DNA of 64,000 bases, taken from contig JADJNW010000007.1 of NCBI GenBank assembly GCA_016714085.1, positions 304,588-368,587 of the forward strand. Reading direction: 5' to 3'. Positions 8,209 to 16,696 of this stretch are shown here, in pieces. Position 1 is the stretch's first letter. Every line of letters begins with the position of its first letter. Position numbers and translations under genes: made by a program. The stretch comes from Saprospiraceae bacterium. Its GTDB lineage: Bacteria > Bacteroidota > Bacteroidia > Chitinophagales > Saprospiraceae. Under the pieces are notes generated by a model. It was given only the letters and a program-made list of their open reading frames with translations, had not been told where the DNA came from and did not search any database.

Positions 8209-10128
8209 TTACTTAATTTGTATTTCTACAATCGGAATTTTGATCTCGACCCGAGTGCCGCGTGGCTCACCTGTTCTGGAGTTTTTAAGATCAATTGTTT
8301 TTACAAAAACTTCGGTATCTTTTGAATTATGTAAAATTTGCAAGCGTTTCTCGGTGATATTCGTGCCTTTAGAGCGATGATTTTGAAATTTAGTGTCTTG
8401 GAGTTGAAGCAAGCGCGCTTTTTCCCGACCGATGCCATTATCTTCCACTACGCATAAAATAGTATCATCGTCGAACAAAGTAAATTTTACTTTGACCACA
8501 CCGTCACGTTTTGTGCGCAGCCCATGTTCTATGGCGTTTTCCACATAAGGCTGCACAATCATGGTCGGTACGCCAAGGATATCTTCTTCGATTTCGTCGT
8601 CAATAATGATTTTATATTTCAAACGTCCTTCAAATCGCAGCTTTTCATTGATATATAAATAATCTTCCAGGAATTCGATCTCTTTTTCTAAAGAAATAAT
8701 TTCCATATCAGAATTATCAAGACTCTGGCGCATTAGTTTGGCAAACTTCGCCAGATATTTAGCTGCCGAAGTAATCTCATTAGATGTAATATAATTCTGA
8801 ATGGAATTGAGCGCATTATACATAAAATGCGGATTCATTTGTGCGCGTAATGCCTTGAGTTGCAGCTTTGTAGCTTGTAGTCGCAGCAATTCGGCTTCTT
8901 GTTTCTTTTTTTCAGCTTCGTATTTAATTTCTAATTCTAATTGCTTTCGCTTCTCCAATTGCTCCAAATATTGTTCTTCCATGCGACTATGCAATGCCTG
9001 ATATTCGTAAGCATTTTTATAATCGCCAAGCTCCGCATGAAGCATGGCCAAGTCTTTGCAGATATTGGAAAGTTGCTTAAAATCCTCGATTTCCTCAGCA
9101 TAATCAAGGGCTTGCTCATAATGTTGCATCGCCCGCTGCCGATCTTCCAACTCTGCGTACAAGCGGCCACGCCAGGATTCGATATTAGAAAAGTTATAAT
9201 AATCTTGTTCTGATTTTTCTTTATACAATCTTTCCGCCAGATCAAATAGTTCCAGCGCTTCGTTATATTGCTTTTTTTCAAGATAACAATATCCAAGATT
9301 CGCGTAAGCGCCTGCGCGCGCTTGCTGGCTCATATCATCGGCGGTATCAATCGCTTTTCGGAAGTAACATTCTGCATTTTCATAATCGCTCAAAGCCATA
9401 TAACCATTGCCAACATTGAGATAATGCCAGGATAAACGAGTGCGCATACCCATCGCCTCGCACATATCCAGCACCTTGAGGTAGGACCGAACGCTCTTTT
9501 CGTAATCGTCGTTGCGTTCATAAATTTTACCTAAGCCGCTGTGAATCAGGGTCAAAAAATACTGATCCTTGAGCGACAGCGGCGATAGCAGAATATTGAT
9601 CTTTTTATCTGCTTCCAGCAGCAGTTCAATCGCTTTGGAATAATTGGAATAATGCAAGTTCATATACCCTTCGCGGCAAGTGATGCGCGTCAGTAGTCGG
9701 TCGTCAGGGAAATTTTTGAGTAATCGAGTCGCTTTTTCCAGATAATCAGAAGCGTCTTCCATTTGGTCGAGGTTCATGCAAGTACCTGCATAATCAATAT
9801 AGGCTTCGGCGAGTTGCTTGGCTGCGCCGCGTTCTTCGAGCAATTCAATGGCCTCTTCAAAATGTGCTTCGGCTTCGTGGTAATTATATAGTTGATTTTC
9901 AATGGTGGCAAGATTCAAATGCAAGTTCAATCGAAAATCAGGATGATCCTGTGCGTTGAGCAAGCGTAATTGCTCGGAGAGTAATTCCTTGGCGCGCGTG
10001 ATGTTGGTAAATACATAATATTCAGTCAATTGGTCAATAATAAACAACCGTTGCAAGGTGTCTTTCTGCCGTGGAAGCTTTTGCTCCAATTGGTTGATAT
10101 TGAAAAGGGTAGTAGTTGTCGCACTCAT
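8209..10128 (-). CDS. Soluble TPR-containing sensor histidine kinase (LytS/YehU type)
   Basis: The protein is about 639 residues from the ATG at 10128; the longer frame to 10146 would start inside the preceding terminator. The N-terminal 370 residues are about nine TPR-type helix pairs ('YNYHEAEAHFEEAIELL', 'ENAECYFRKAI', 'QYNEALELFDLA'). A coiled coil follows (about 375-425), then the His_kinase domain with 'QMNPHFMYNALNSIQNYI' (phospho-acceptor His about 434) and an HATPase_c domain ('YVENAIEHGL', 'VEDNGIGREKA'). There is no signal peptide or membrane segment, so it should be cytoplasmic and sense an internal ligand or protein through the TPRs. The LytTR regulator at 10576 is the likely partner. 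A small GG-type peptide gene lies between them. Confidence 0.93.
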   Translation of the reverse strand: MSATTTTLFNINQLEQKLPRQKDTLQRLFIIDQLTEYYVFTNITRAKELLSEQLRLLNAQDHPDFRLNLHLNLATIENQLYNYHEAEAHFEEAIELLEERGAAKQLAEAYIDYAGTCMNLDQMEDASDYLEKATRLLKNFPDDRLLTRITCREGYMNLHYSNYSKAIELLLEADKKINILLSPLSLKDQYFLTLIHSGLGKIYERNDDYEKSVRSYLKVLDMCEAMGMRTRLSWHYLNVGNGYMALSDYENAECYFRKAIDTADDMSQQARAGAYANLGYCYLEKKQYNEALELFDLAERLYKEKSEQDYYNFSNIESWRGRLYAELEDRQRAMQHYEQALDYAEEIEDFKQLSNICKDLAMLHAELGDYKNAYEYQALHSRMEEQYLEQLEKRKQLELEIKYEAEKKKQEAELLRLQATKLQLKALRAQMNPHFMYNALNSIQNYITSNEITSAAKYLAKFAKLMRQSLDNSDMEIISLEKEIEFLEDYLYINEKLRFEGRLKYKIIIDDEIEEDILGVPTMIVQPYVENAIEHGLRTKRDGVVKVKFTLFDDDTILCVVEDNGIGREKARLLQLQDTKFQNHRSKGTNITEKRLQILHNSKDTEVFVKTIDLKNSRTGEPRGTRVEIKIPIVEIQIK

Positions 10129-10135
10129 AATCTTG

Positions 10136-10179
10136 TAAAAATACAAAAGGACTACATTCCATTCAATGAATGTAGTCCT
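10136..10179 (-). terminator. Intrinsic terminator after the GG peptide gene
   Basis: A perfect 12-bp stem AGGACTACATTC/GAATGTAGTCCT (10148-10179) with an 8-nt loop is followed on the minus strand by TTTTGTATTTTT. It separates the peptide gene from the kinase gene, so the kinase depends on read-through or its own promoter. Confidence 0.85.
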
Positions 10180-10206
10180 CCCATGCTCCTTATTGTGAAA
10201 TAAAGG

Positions 10207-10359
10207 TTATTGCGGCAAGATACCGCCACAACCATTGTTGTGCTTTTTCTTGTCTTTACCGCTTTTACCGCCGGTAATTTTGTTCATGTCGCCCTTTGGA
10301 ATGGGCTTGACATCTTTTTCTTTTTTAATATCGTCTAAATTCTTCTTGGTTTTTCCCAT
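10207..10359 (-). CDS. Small peptide with double-glycine leader, candidate secreted signal or RiPP-type precursor
   Basis: The peptide has 50 residues from the ATG at 10359. The longer frame upstream covers the promoter region and is not expected to be translated. The first 31 residues look like a leader: charged, with 'LDDIKKEKDV' and ending in 'DMNKITGG', close to the double-glycine cleavage motif of Bacteroidota natural-product and bacteriocin-like precursors. The predicted core is 19 residues, Lys/His-rich, with one Cys, and ends 'NNGCGGILPQ'. It lies between a LytTR response regulator and a TPR histidine kinase, all on the minus strand, and has its own terminator and a possible promoter. 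No C39 peptidase/ABC exporter or modifying enzyme is in the window. Being a real gene is likely; the signalling role is inference. Confidence 0.65.
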   Translation of the reverse strand: MGKTKKNLDDIKKEKDVKPIPKGDMNKITGGKSGKDKKKHNNGCGGILPQ

Positions 10360-10420
10360 AGCATACTTTTTTAGCGTACACGGGACGTGCTTTGTTAAAT
10401 GAGAATCGGTTTTCGCTGGA

Positions 10421-10428
10421 TAAAGGTA
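10421..10428 (-). promoter_or_regulatory. Possible -7 box for the GG peptide gene
   Basis: On the minus strand TACCTTTA differs from TAnnTTTG only at the last base and lies 62 bp upstream of the peptide ATG. A GTTTC about 20 bp further upstream could be the -33 element. Confidence 0.35.
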
Positions 10429-10575
10429 CGAAATAAATCCGGTGTGTGAAACAGTTTGCGCCCGCGGCCTCACATTTTTTATTAACACATAAATATTACA
10501 ACTCAACTTATCATTAACTATTGATCATTTATCATGTCAAAACATTGATCAATAATCAATGATAAATAGTAAATG

Positions 10576-11337
10576 CTAAAGTCCTTCCTGAAGCTTGCGC
10601 ATTTGCTCCATAAAGGCTGGCCGCCGCCGCCGCGAGACCTCAATTTTCATACTGTCATCCATAATCAAATAACCGCCATCACCTTTTACAAATTTGCGCA
10701 TATAATTCAGATTAATAACGTGGCGCTTATGCACCCTGTAAAAATTGAATGGCGCGAGCAAATCTTCGTACGATTTAATCGTCTTGGAGGCCGTGATGCG
10801 TTCCCCGCCGTGCATATAAATATGCGTGTAATTATCTTCCGCTTCAAAACGCACAATATCACGGATATTAACAAAATAAATACCATCTAAGGCAAAGATA
10901 CTCAGCTTCGTAAATGCATTCGGATTATTATAATAATTACTGAATACATCCAAACGCTTGTCGATCTGGTTATCCTCTTTTGGGCGAATCCGCGATACGG
11001 CTTCGCGCAAAGAATCAGGATCAATCGGCTTCAAAATATCGCCAATCGAGCTGTATTCGCAGGCTTTGATGGCGTATTCTTCATACGCTGTCACAAAAAC
11101 AATCTCAAAATTAATCGGACGCAACTTATTGAGCATCTGAAACACAAGTCCATCCGGCAAGCTAATGTCTAGGAAAGCCACATCGGGCTTGGTGGCCGGA
11201 TCGGCAAATAATTCCAGGCCTTCTTCCACACTGGTAGCCTCGCCAATGAGTTCCACTTCTTCGCAGTACTGCGCCAATAGGTTTTTCAGATTGTTTAGCC
11301 CTTTAACTTCATCTTCTACAATTACTGCCTTAATCAC
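10576..11337 (-). CDS. LytTR-family response regulator
   Basis: The protein has 253 residues. The receiver domain (1-120) has acidic residues 'VEDE' and the phospho-acceptor Asp about 57 in 'VAFLDISLPDG'. The LytTR DNA-binding domain (about 145-250) is typical: 'LDGIYFVNIRDIVRFEAEDNYTHIY', 'FYRVHKRHVINLNYM' and 'IEVSRRRRPAFMEQM'. It should be phosphorylated by the LytS-type kinase encoded 450 bp downstream on the same strand, and it then binds promoter repeats as a transcription factor. The direct-repeat targets of LytTR proteins are too short to find by eye here. Family and pairing are secure; targets are unknown. Confidence 0.95.
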   Translation of the reverse strand: MIKAVIVEDEVKGLNNLKNLLAQYCEEVELIGEATSVEEGLELFADPATKPDVAFLDISLPDGLVFQMLNKLRPINFEIVFVTAYEEYAIKACEYSSIGDILKPIDPDSLREAVSRIRPKEDNQIDKRLDVFSNYYNNPNAFTKLSIFALDGIYFVNIRDIVRFEAEDNYTHIYMHGGERITASKTIKSYEDLLAPFNFYRVHKRHVINLNYMRKFVKGDGGYLIMDDSMKIEVSRRRRPAFMEQMRKLQEGL

Positions 11338-11446
11338 TGTTTTTAGGATTTTAAAGGTGATGATACCCTGGGGGTAAAATAAATTTGAAATATGATATTA
11401 GAAATTTGAAAATATTCAAAATTATAAATATCTAATCATCAATTGC

Positions 11447-11866
11447 TTATGTTCCTCTTACTCTCGTGGTTGCCAAAATTTTTCTGACGCTGTATTTCCC
11501 CGTACCATTTGCCCAAACCATTAACAAACCGCCAATAATTGCCAAATTCTTACTAAATAGCAGTGCTTGCAGGCGTCGCTCCGGTTCGGGGTCATTCCAA
11601 TAAGAATGCACAATAAAGGTAACGGGAATCCAGTACAAAAGTAACAGAATTGCACCAAATCTTGCGCGATAACCCAGTAAAACAAACAATCCACCCAAAA
11701 TTAGCAAAAAAATAGCAGCGATGAGCAAGAAATCCTGATTCCAGGTAAGTCCGTACGCGGTCATTTTTACTTTGGTCGCTTTGAAATAAAAAATAGAATC
11801 GTAAGCATCGTATAAAAAGATGAAAGACAATAGAATACGCCCTATTAAATCAATAATATTTTTCAT
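11447..11866 (-). CDS. DoxX-like integral membrane protein
   Basis: The protein is about 139 residues from the ATG at 11866 (MKNIIDLIGRILLSFIF). An upstream ATG at 11893 would add nine polar residues. Four hydrophobic segments are visible, with the DoxX-type 'GRILLSFIFLYDAYDSI' start, 'LLILGGLFVLLGYRARFGAILLLL' in the middle and 'FSKNLAIIGGLLMVW' near the end. DoxX proteins are small four-helix membrane proteins of uncertain function. It lies 109 bp upstream of the LytTR regulator on the same strand; co-transcription is possible but not shown. Confidence 0.75.
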   Translation of the reverse strand: MKNIIDLIGRILLSFIFLYDAYDSIFYFKATKVKMTAYGLTWNQDFLLIAAIFLLILGGLFVLLGYRARFGAILLLLYWIPVTFIVHSYWNDPEPERRLQALLFSKNLAIIGGLLMVWANGTGKYSVRKILATTRVRGT

Positions 11867-11896
11867 TGAAATTGAAAAGTTTAAACGAAACACAAG

Positions 11897-13449
11897 CTAC
11901 AAAAATTTGGCTACTGCGCAAGCAACATTTTGCCCGTCCATTGCAGCAGAAACAATACCTCCGGCGTACCCGGCCCCTTCACCACAAGGGAACAAGCCTT
12001 GCATCTGCGGGTGCAGATAGGTGACGCGGTCGCGCGGAATGCGAATCGGCGCGCTGGTGCGGCTTTCTGTGCCAATAACATTGGCTTCTTCGGTGTAATA
12101 ACCTTTCATTTTTTTTCCGAATTCTATGATGCCTTTTTGTAATTTTTGATAAATAAAATTTGGAAGCAATTCGTGGAGCGGAGCGCTTGTCAATCCTGGG
12201 ATATAGGATGAATCGGGTAGGGTAGCGGAGATTTTTTTATTTACAAAATCGGTCAAACGCTGCGCCGGCGCTTTCTGACTTCCGTCCCCGAATTTAAACA
12301 TCGTCTGCTCTACACTTTTTTGAAATTCCAATCCTGCAAAAATTCCAAATTGCTGAAAGCCTTGCAAATCCTCGGTTTCTACGGACACTACTGTACCTGA
12401 ATTGGCGAATTCAGAATCTCGACGAGACATCGACATTCCATTCACTACAATTTCGCCGGGAGCAGTAGCAGCGGGCACGACCAAGCCGCCCGGGCACATA
12501 CAAAACGAAAATACGCCTCTGCCGTCCACCTGGCAAACCAATTTATAACTCGATGCCGGAAGATTTTCATCCCGCGGCGACTGTCGATACTGGATTTTGT
12601 CAACCAAATCCTGCGAATGCTCGATACGAACGCCCAAAGCAAAAGGCTTAGCTTCGATTAGTATATCATGTTGATATAATAATTGGTAAATATCTCTTGC
12701 GGAATGTCCGGTCGCCAGAATGACAGCATCGGCAAGGTATTCAGCCTGGTTATTTACTATTACGCCCAGAATTTTATTATCTTTTATAATAAAATCAGTA
12801 ACACAACTATCAAAATAAACTTCACCACCGTATTGCAAAATCGTTTCCCGAATATTGGCAACAATATTGGGCAATTTATTAGACCCAATATGCGGATGGG
12901 CATCTATCATAATATCATAACTTGCCCCATGTTCTACCAATAATTTTAATACTTTGTAAATATCGCCGCGCTTATGCGAACGCGTATATAATTTTCCATC
13001 AGAATAAGTACCTGCACCGCCTTCACCGAAGCAATAATTGGAATGAGGATTTACAATACCGAGTTGCTGAATAGCTCTGAGGTCGCGCCGACGCGTACGC
13101 ACGTCTTTACCTCGATCAAAAATGATAGGCTGTATGCCTTGCTCGATTAATTCCAATGCTGCGAAATAACCACCCACCCAGCGCCTACGATAATCGCTTT
13201 TTTCTTGCCGTTTGCGGGCTTCAAACCCTTGATAATACTGGGTTCTGGCTGGAATTGCTCACTGATGTAAACTTCGACTTTGAGGAGATAGAAAGGCTGC
13301 GATCCGCGCGCATCAATCGAGCGACGCACGACCCGAATATCCTTGATTTCATTCACTTCCAAGCGACACTTTTCGGCGGCGCGTTGCTTGATGACTTGCT
13401 CAATGGCCGCTTCTCCGGGCAGCAACTTGAGCTCGATTTCTTTTATCAT
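11897..13449 (-). pseudogene. FAD-dependent dehydrogenase (COG2509-like), frameshifted at the FAD motif
   Basis: Two frames make one protein of about 517 residues. The first (from ATG 13449) carries the small N-terminal domain typical of this family and runs into the dinucleotide motif 'KKAIIVGAG'. The second (to 11897) resumes at 'GYFAALELIEQG' and continues through 'CFGEGGAGTYSDGKL', 'ILATGHSARDIY', 'VDGRGVFSFCMCPGG' and 'PCGEGAGYAGGIVSAAMDG'. The break is at about 13170-13180, where one base is missing in a C/G-rich stretch exactly at GxGxxG; adding one base gives 518 whole codons. The family is an uncharacterised flavoprotein set related to BaiN/YhiN-like oxidoreductases. A sequencing error is more likely than a dead gene, because the rest is well preserved. 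Confidence 0.8.
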
Positions 13450-13485
13450 TCAAAAACTTTAAACTTTCAACATCGAACTTCCAAC

Positions 13486-14376
13486 TTATCGCGGGCAATC
13501 CGGCCGGTATTGCGGATCATCCTGAAAGCCTGTTTTAAAATACCGTTTTCCGTTCAAAAAAGTTTTATTATCTTCAAAAGAAAGATTGTAAGAACGTACT
13601 TCGCCATTATTAAATTTCAGCTTCAAAGCCGCGCCACCACTCGCATTGCCGGTGACTTCCCAAGTGCCTGCGCCGTCATCTTTACCTGCGCTATAACCCG
13701 ATGCACCGCCCGTATCAATCGTTACGCTGGAATTGCTATTATATTTGAAATAACCTGCTGCGCAAAGATGGATTTCCTCTTGAGAACTCATACCACCGTA
13801 ACCGCCAGAACTGCTTGAATTATAGGAAGATAAATATGTGAGTTTTGTATTTTTTAATGCTTCTTTCCATTCATTCACAATCGGTGCGACCACGGGTTTA
13901 CTGAATTTGACGCTTTTCGCTAAAGCAAGCGCCAATTCCTTGTGTCGCGGCGTATATGCTTCGCTCGTAGTAATAGACATGACTGTAATGCCCTGTCCAT
14001 AAGGATTTACCAAAGATGCGATAAAAGCTTTGGCAGCTGCGCCTTGCAAGTAGCCTGAAAATTCAGCGCCTACGCCGTTATTACTAATATTTTCATAATT
14101 TCCTGACTTTTGTAAAGAAATGCCATCTTCATTTAGTCCGGCGTCCGCTTCTTTTTTAATTTGTTCCAAACTATTATAATCATGTCCCATCATAATCATT
14201 AAACCGACTTCAGTATTAGAAGCCAACAGCAGCGCGTCGCCTGACTCCTGACCAAACCAACCCTCCGGGATTGTAAAACTGATGCCAACATAAGGATTGT
14301 CTATTTTACCGCTTATTTGTGCGGAAGTAGTTATTGTGTAAAGAAATAAAATAAGAGTTAAAAATTTGATTTTCAT
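13486..14376 (-). CDS. Secreted protein of unknown function
   Basis: The protein has 296 residues with a clear signal peptide (MKIKFLTLILFLYTITTSAQ). The N-terminal half ('NPYVGISFTIPEGWFGQESGDALLLASN') resembles the PsbP/DcrB-like fold used by many periplasmic proteins with 'xxxGFSFxxPxGW' starts. A Gly/Ser-rich linker follows (about 190-200, 'SSYNSSSSGGYGGMSS'). The C-terminal part ('GTWEVTGNASGGAALKLKF', 'RSYNLSFEDNKTFLNGKRYFKTG') looks like a small lipocalin-like or stress-type beta domain. I do not recognise a named family with confidence. It begins 37 bp after the FAD dehydrogenase start on the same strand. Confidence 0.7.
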   Translation of the reverse strand: MKIKFLTLILFLYTITTSAQISGKIDNPYVGISFTIPEGWFGQESGDALLLASNTEVGLMIMMGHDYNSLEQIKKEADAGLNEDGISLQKSGNYENISNNGVGAEFSGYLQGAAAKAFIASLVNPYGQGITVMSITTSEAYTPRHKELALALAKSVKFSKPVVAPIVNEWKEALKNTKLTYLSSYNSSSSGGYGGMSSQEEIHLCAAGYFKYNSNSSVTIDTGGASGYSAGKDDGAGTWEVTGNASGGAALKLKFNNGEVRSYNLSFEDNKTFLNGKRYFKTGFQDDPQYRPDCPR

Positions 14377-14398
14377 GTAATTGTGTGGTGATTTGGTG

Positions 14399-14502
14399 AT
14401 ATGTGATGTAGTGATGTTATGTAGTGATGTTATGATATAGTGATGTTATGATATAGTGATGTTATGATATAGTGATGTTGTGATATAGTGATGTTGTGAT
14501 AT
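14399..14502. repeat. 16-bp tandem repeat in intergenic DNA
   Basis: Five exact-length units of AGTGATGTTATGATAT, the last two with a G for A, occupy 14423-14502. A degenerate stretch begins about 14399. It lies directly upstream of the secreted protein gene (start 14376), so copy-number change could alter its promoter spacing. Confidence 0.85.
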
Positions 14503-14599
14503 AATAAATGATTAATGAAATCATCCTCCATCCCCTTTTTAGTAAAATCCTTTTTCTGTTCACTTTCCGGCAATGTCCAGGTATTCGTGCCTGCGCTTT

Positions 14600-14977
14600 T
14601 CATTTTTCAGGAATAAACACTTTTACTTGCACTTCCTCTCGGCTCGTGCCTTTGGTAGTGCCCACCGGGCGACGGATTTTATCTTTGGAAACTAATAATA
14701 ATGTGTTGCCCTCCAATTTAGCTTCTACCTCGTAGCGACCTTCTTTGATTAAAAAAGCAAAAATGCCTTCAGAAGCATCGTAAAGACTGGCTTTTGTTTC
14801 GATCATAATGGCATCGCCAATCCAGGTTTCTATTGTGAATTCACCGTGTAAATCAAGCTGCAAAGTTGTAGCCGTATCCATCGCAAAAGTCTGATGGATA
14901 TATTTTTGGTTTTGCGCAAAGCCAATAGAAACGATCAAGAGTAAAAAAGGAAAGGGGTAACAAAATTTCATAGGCAT
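14600..14977 (-). CDS. Secreted DUF4097-like beta protein
   Basis: The protein has 125 residues with a signal peptide (FLLLIVSIGFAQ). The mature part has alternating strands with 'LQLDLHGEFTIETWIGDAIMIETKASLYDAS', the pattern of DUF4097/adhesin-type beta-helical domains, and ends in 'EEVQVKVFIPEK'. It is a shorter paralog of the next gene (14987-15430): both carry a hydrophobic-VxVxG-x(2)-xVxTW core and an 'EGRYEVEAK/AGRYNLVAK' strand. The two ORFs are 9 bp apart on the minus strand and surely form one operon. Function is unknown. Confidence 0.7.
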   Translation of the reverse strand: MPMKFCYPFPFLLLIVSIGFAQNQKYIHQTFAMDTATTLQLDLHGEFTIETWIGDAIMIETKASLYDASEGIFAFLIKEGRYEVEAKLEGNTLLLVSKDKIRRPVGTTKGTSREEVQVKVFIPEK

Positions 14978-14986
14978 TCTTTTCTA

Positions 14987-15430
14987 CTAGAACGACGAAC
15001 CAACCCCCGTGTTGTTGACGGAAGCATTGTTTAGCTTCACCGTGACATTTTCCGGCGCAAAAATCGTGATAGAAAAGGAATCTTCCAAAGGCTTGCCGCC
15101 GATTTGCACTACTTTGCCTAAAGCCGGCGCTTCGATCAAGAAAGTACCGTCGCTTTCTTTGGCAACCAAATTGTAGCGGCCCGCGCTGATCAAGGATTTC
15201 AGGATAGATTCGCTGCCATTATGGAGCGTGATGGTCATTTGAATGCGCAATAGATCATTTGTCCAGGTTTTTACCTCGACATTGCCCGGCACATCCACCA
15301 CAACGGTTTGTTGCTTGGTAATTGCGAAAGATTTAACTAAGGTTTTTTCTGCGACCTGACCGAAGGCGAGGGGTGCTATCAGCAGGAGGAGCATAGTAAT
15401 AGCTGCGAAATAGCGTATAATTCTTGTCAT
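14987..15430 (-). CDS. Secreted DUF4097-like beta protein
   Basis: The protein has 147 residues with a signal peptide (MLLLLIAPLAFGQ). It contains 'TVVVDVPGNVEVKTWTNDLLRIQMTI' and 'FSITIFAPENVTVKLNNAS', typical of DUF4097/GIN-like beta-strand repeats, and ends abruptly in 'GVGSSF' within what would normally be a repeating beta helix. It is the first gene of a two-gene unit with its paralog downstream. The location should be periplasm or outer membrane. Neither gene carries a recognisable sorting domain. Confidence 0.7.
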   Translation of the reverse strand: MTRIIRYFAAITMLLLLIAPLAFGQVAEKTLVKSFAITKQQTVVVDVPGNVEVKTWTNDLLRIQMTITLHNGSESILKSLISAGRYNLVAKESDGTFLIEAPALGKVVQIGGKPLEDSFSITIFAPENVTVKLNNASVNNTGVGSSF

Positions 15431-15760
15431 AGCGACCTCCTTGGTTTAAAATTTAATGATAATTTATCGCCGCCATGTTTTCCAATCACCCGAAATGTCG
15501 CTCATGGGAAGTTGGGAAACCGCAAAATGTAAAATGCAAAACTCAAAATGTAAAACCCTTTTAATTAGAATTTTAAAGTGTGAATCTTGTAAGTTATTTT
15601 TCAACGATTCCCAGACGATTTTCCATTTGAAAATCTGCCTTTTTATTTTTGATACAATTTACATCATTTTAAGCAAAGAAGCAATGACTTTACGCATTGT
15701 ACCCTATTGCTAATTATCAACTATAAAATAAAATATTTGTAAAACATTGAAAATTAAAGA
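15431..15760. other. Intergenic, nothing recognised
   Basis: This is an A/T-rich spacer between the DUF4097-like operon start and the end of kdsA. It contains a loose 'gcaaaatgtaaaatgcaaaactcaaaatgtaaaac' type word repeat at 15520-15555. No promoter, RNA or coding signal convinced me. Confidence 0.4.
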
Positions 15761-16594
15761 TTAAGCGTTGATTTTGACTTTATTCAAAGCTTCCCTAATT
15801 AATAATAATCTTTCCAGTACACCCTCCAGTTTTTCAAGCGGTAGCATATTCTCGCCGTCGCTTTTGGCTTCGGCTGGTCGCGGATGCGTTTCAATAAAAA
15901 GTCCATCTACGCCAACGGCCACGCCAGCTTTGGCGATGGTTTCGATTAAAGCTGGCCGCCCGCCGGTGACGCCACTCGCTTGATTTGGCTGTTGCAATGA
16001 ATGTGTACAATCCAGTACTACCGTGGCTCCGAGCGATTGCATGGTCGGGATGCCTCTAAAATCCACAACCAAATCCTGATACCCGAAGGTCGTACCACGT
16101 TCGGTAAGAATCACTTTGTCATTGCCTGATTGAATGATTTTGTCCATCGCATATTTCATTGCCTCCGCGCTTAGGAATTGACCTTTTTTCACATTCACCA
16201 CTTTGCCCGTATCGGCAGCAGCCACAAGCAAACTGGTTTGACGACATAAAAAGGCCGGGATTTGCAAAATGTCAACATATTCAGCAGCTAAGGTCGCTTC
16301 TTCATCGGTGTGAATGTCGGTGGTAGTAGGTAAATCAAATTGTTCGCCTACTTTTTTCAAAATGCTTAGTCCTGTTTCGTCGCCGATACCAGTGAAGGAA
16401 TCCAGGCGCGAGCGATTGGCTTTGCGATAAGACGCTTTAAAAATATAAGGAATATGTAGTCGCTCGCAGATAGCGCTTACTTTTTCCGCTACTTCCATAC
16501 ACAAGGCTTCGCTTTCGACCACACAAGGGCCGGCGATCAGGAAAAAATTATTGGAATCGGTATATTTGAGCTTGGGAATGTGCGATAAGTTCAT
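15761..16594 (-). CDS. kdsA: 3-deoxy-8-phosphooctulonate synthase
   Basis: The protein has 277 residues from the ATG at 16594 (MNLSHIPKLKY); the frame extends 18 codons upstream but this start fits the family length. It condenses phosphoenolpyruvate with arabinose 5-phosphate to KDO 8-phosphate in the cytoplasm, the first committed step to the lipopolysaccharide inner core. Diagnostic segments are 'FFLIAGPCVVES', 'FKASYRKANRSR', 'LPTTTDIHT', 'LQIPAFLCRQTSLL', 'KKGQFLS', 'ILTERGTTFGY' and 'VVLDCTHSLQQPN'. It is divergent from the metallophosphoesterase gene, with only about 100 bp between the two starts. Confidence 0.97.
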   Translation of the reverse strand: MNLSHIPKLKYTDSNNFFLIAGPCVVESEALCMEVAEKVSAICERLHIPYIFKASYRKANRSRLDSFTGIGDETGLSILKKVGEQFDLPTTTDIHTDEEATLAAEYVDILQIPAFLCRQTSLLVAAADTGKVVNVKKGQFLSAEAMKYAMDKIIQSGNDKVILTERGTTFGYQDLVVDFRGIPTMQSLGATVVLDCTHSLQQPNQASGVTGGRPALIETIAKAGVAVGVDGLFIETHPRPAEAKSDGENMLPLEKLEGVLERLLLIREALNKVKINA

Positions 16595-16696
16595 TTGTTG
16601 AATGATTTGTTTTTGCAAAATTACACTTTTAGGATGCAAATCGTTCAACTAAAATGGCGTCCGCATTATTTATTGAAAGTACCTAAAAACAATCGA

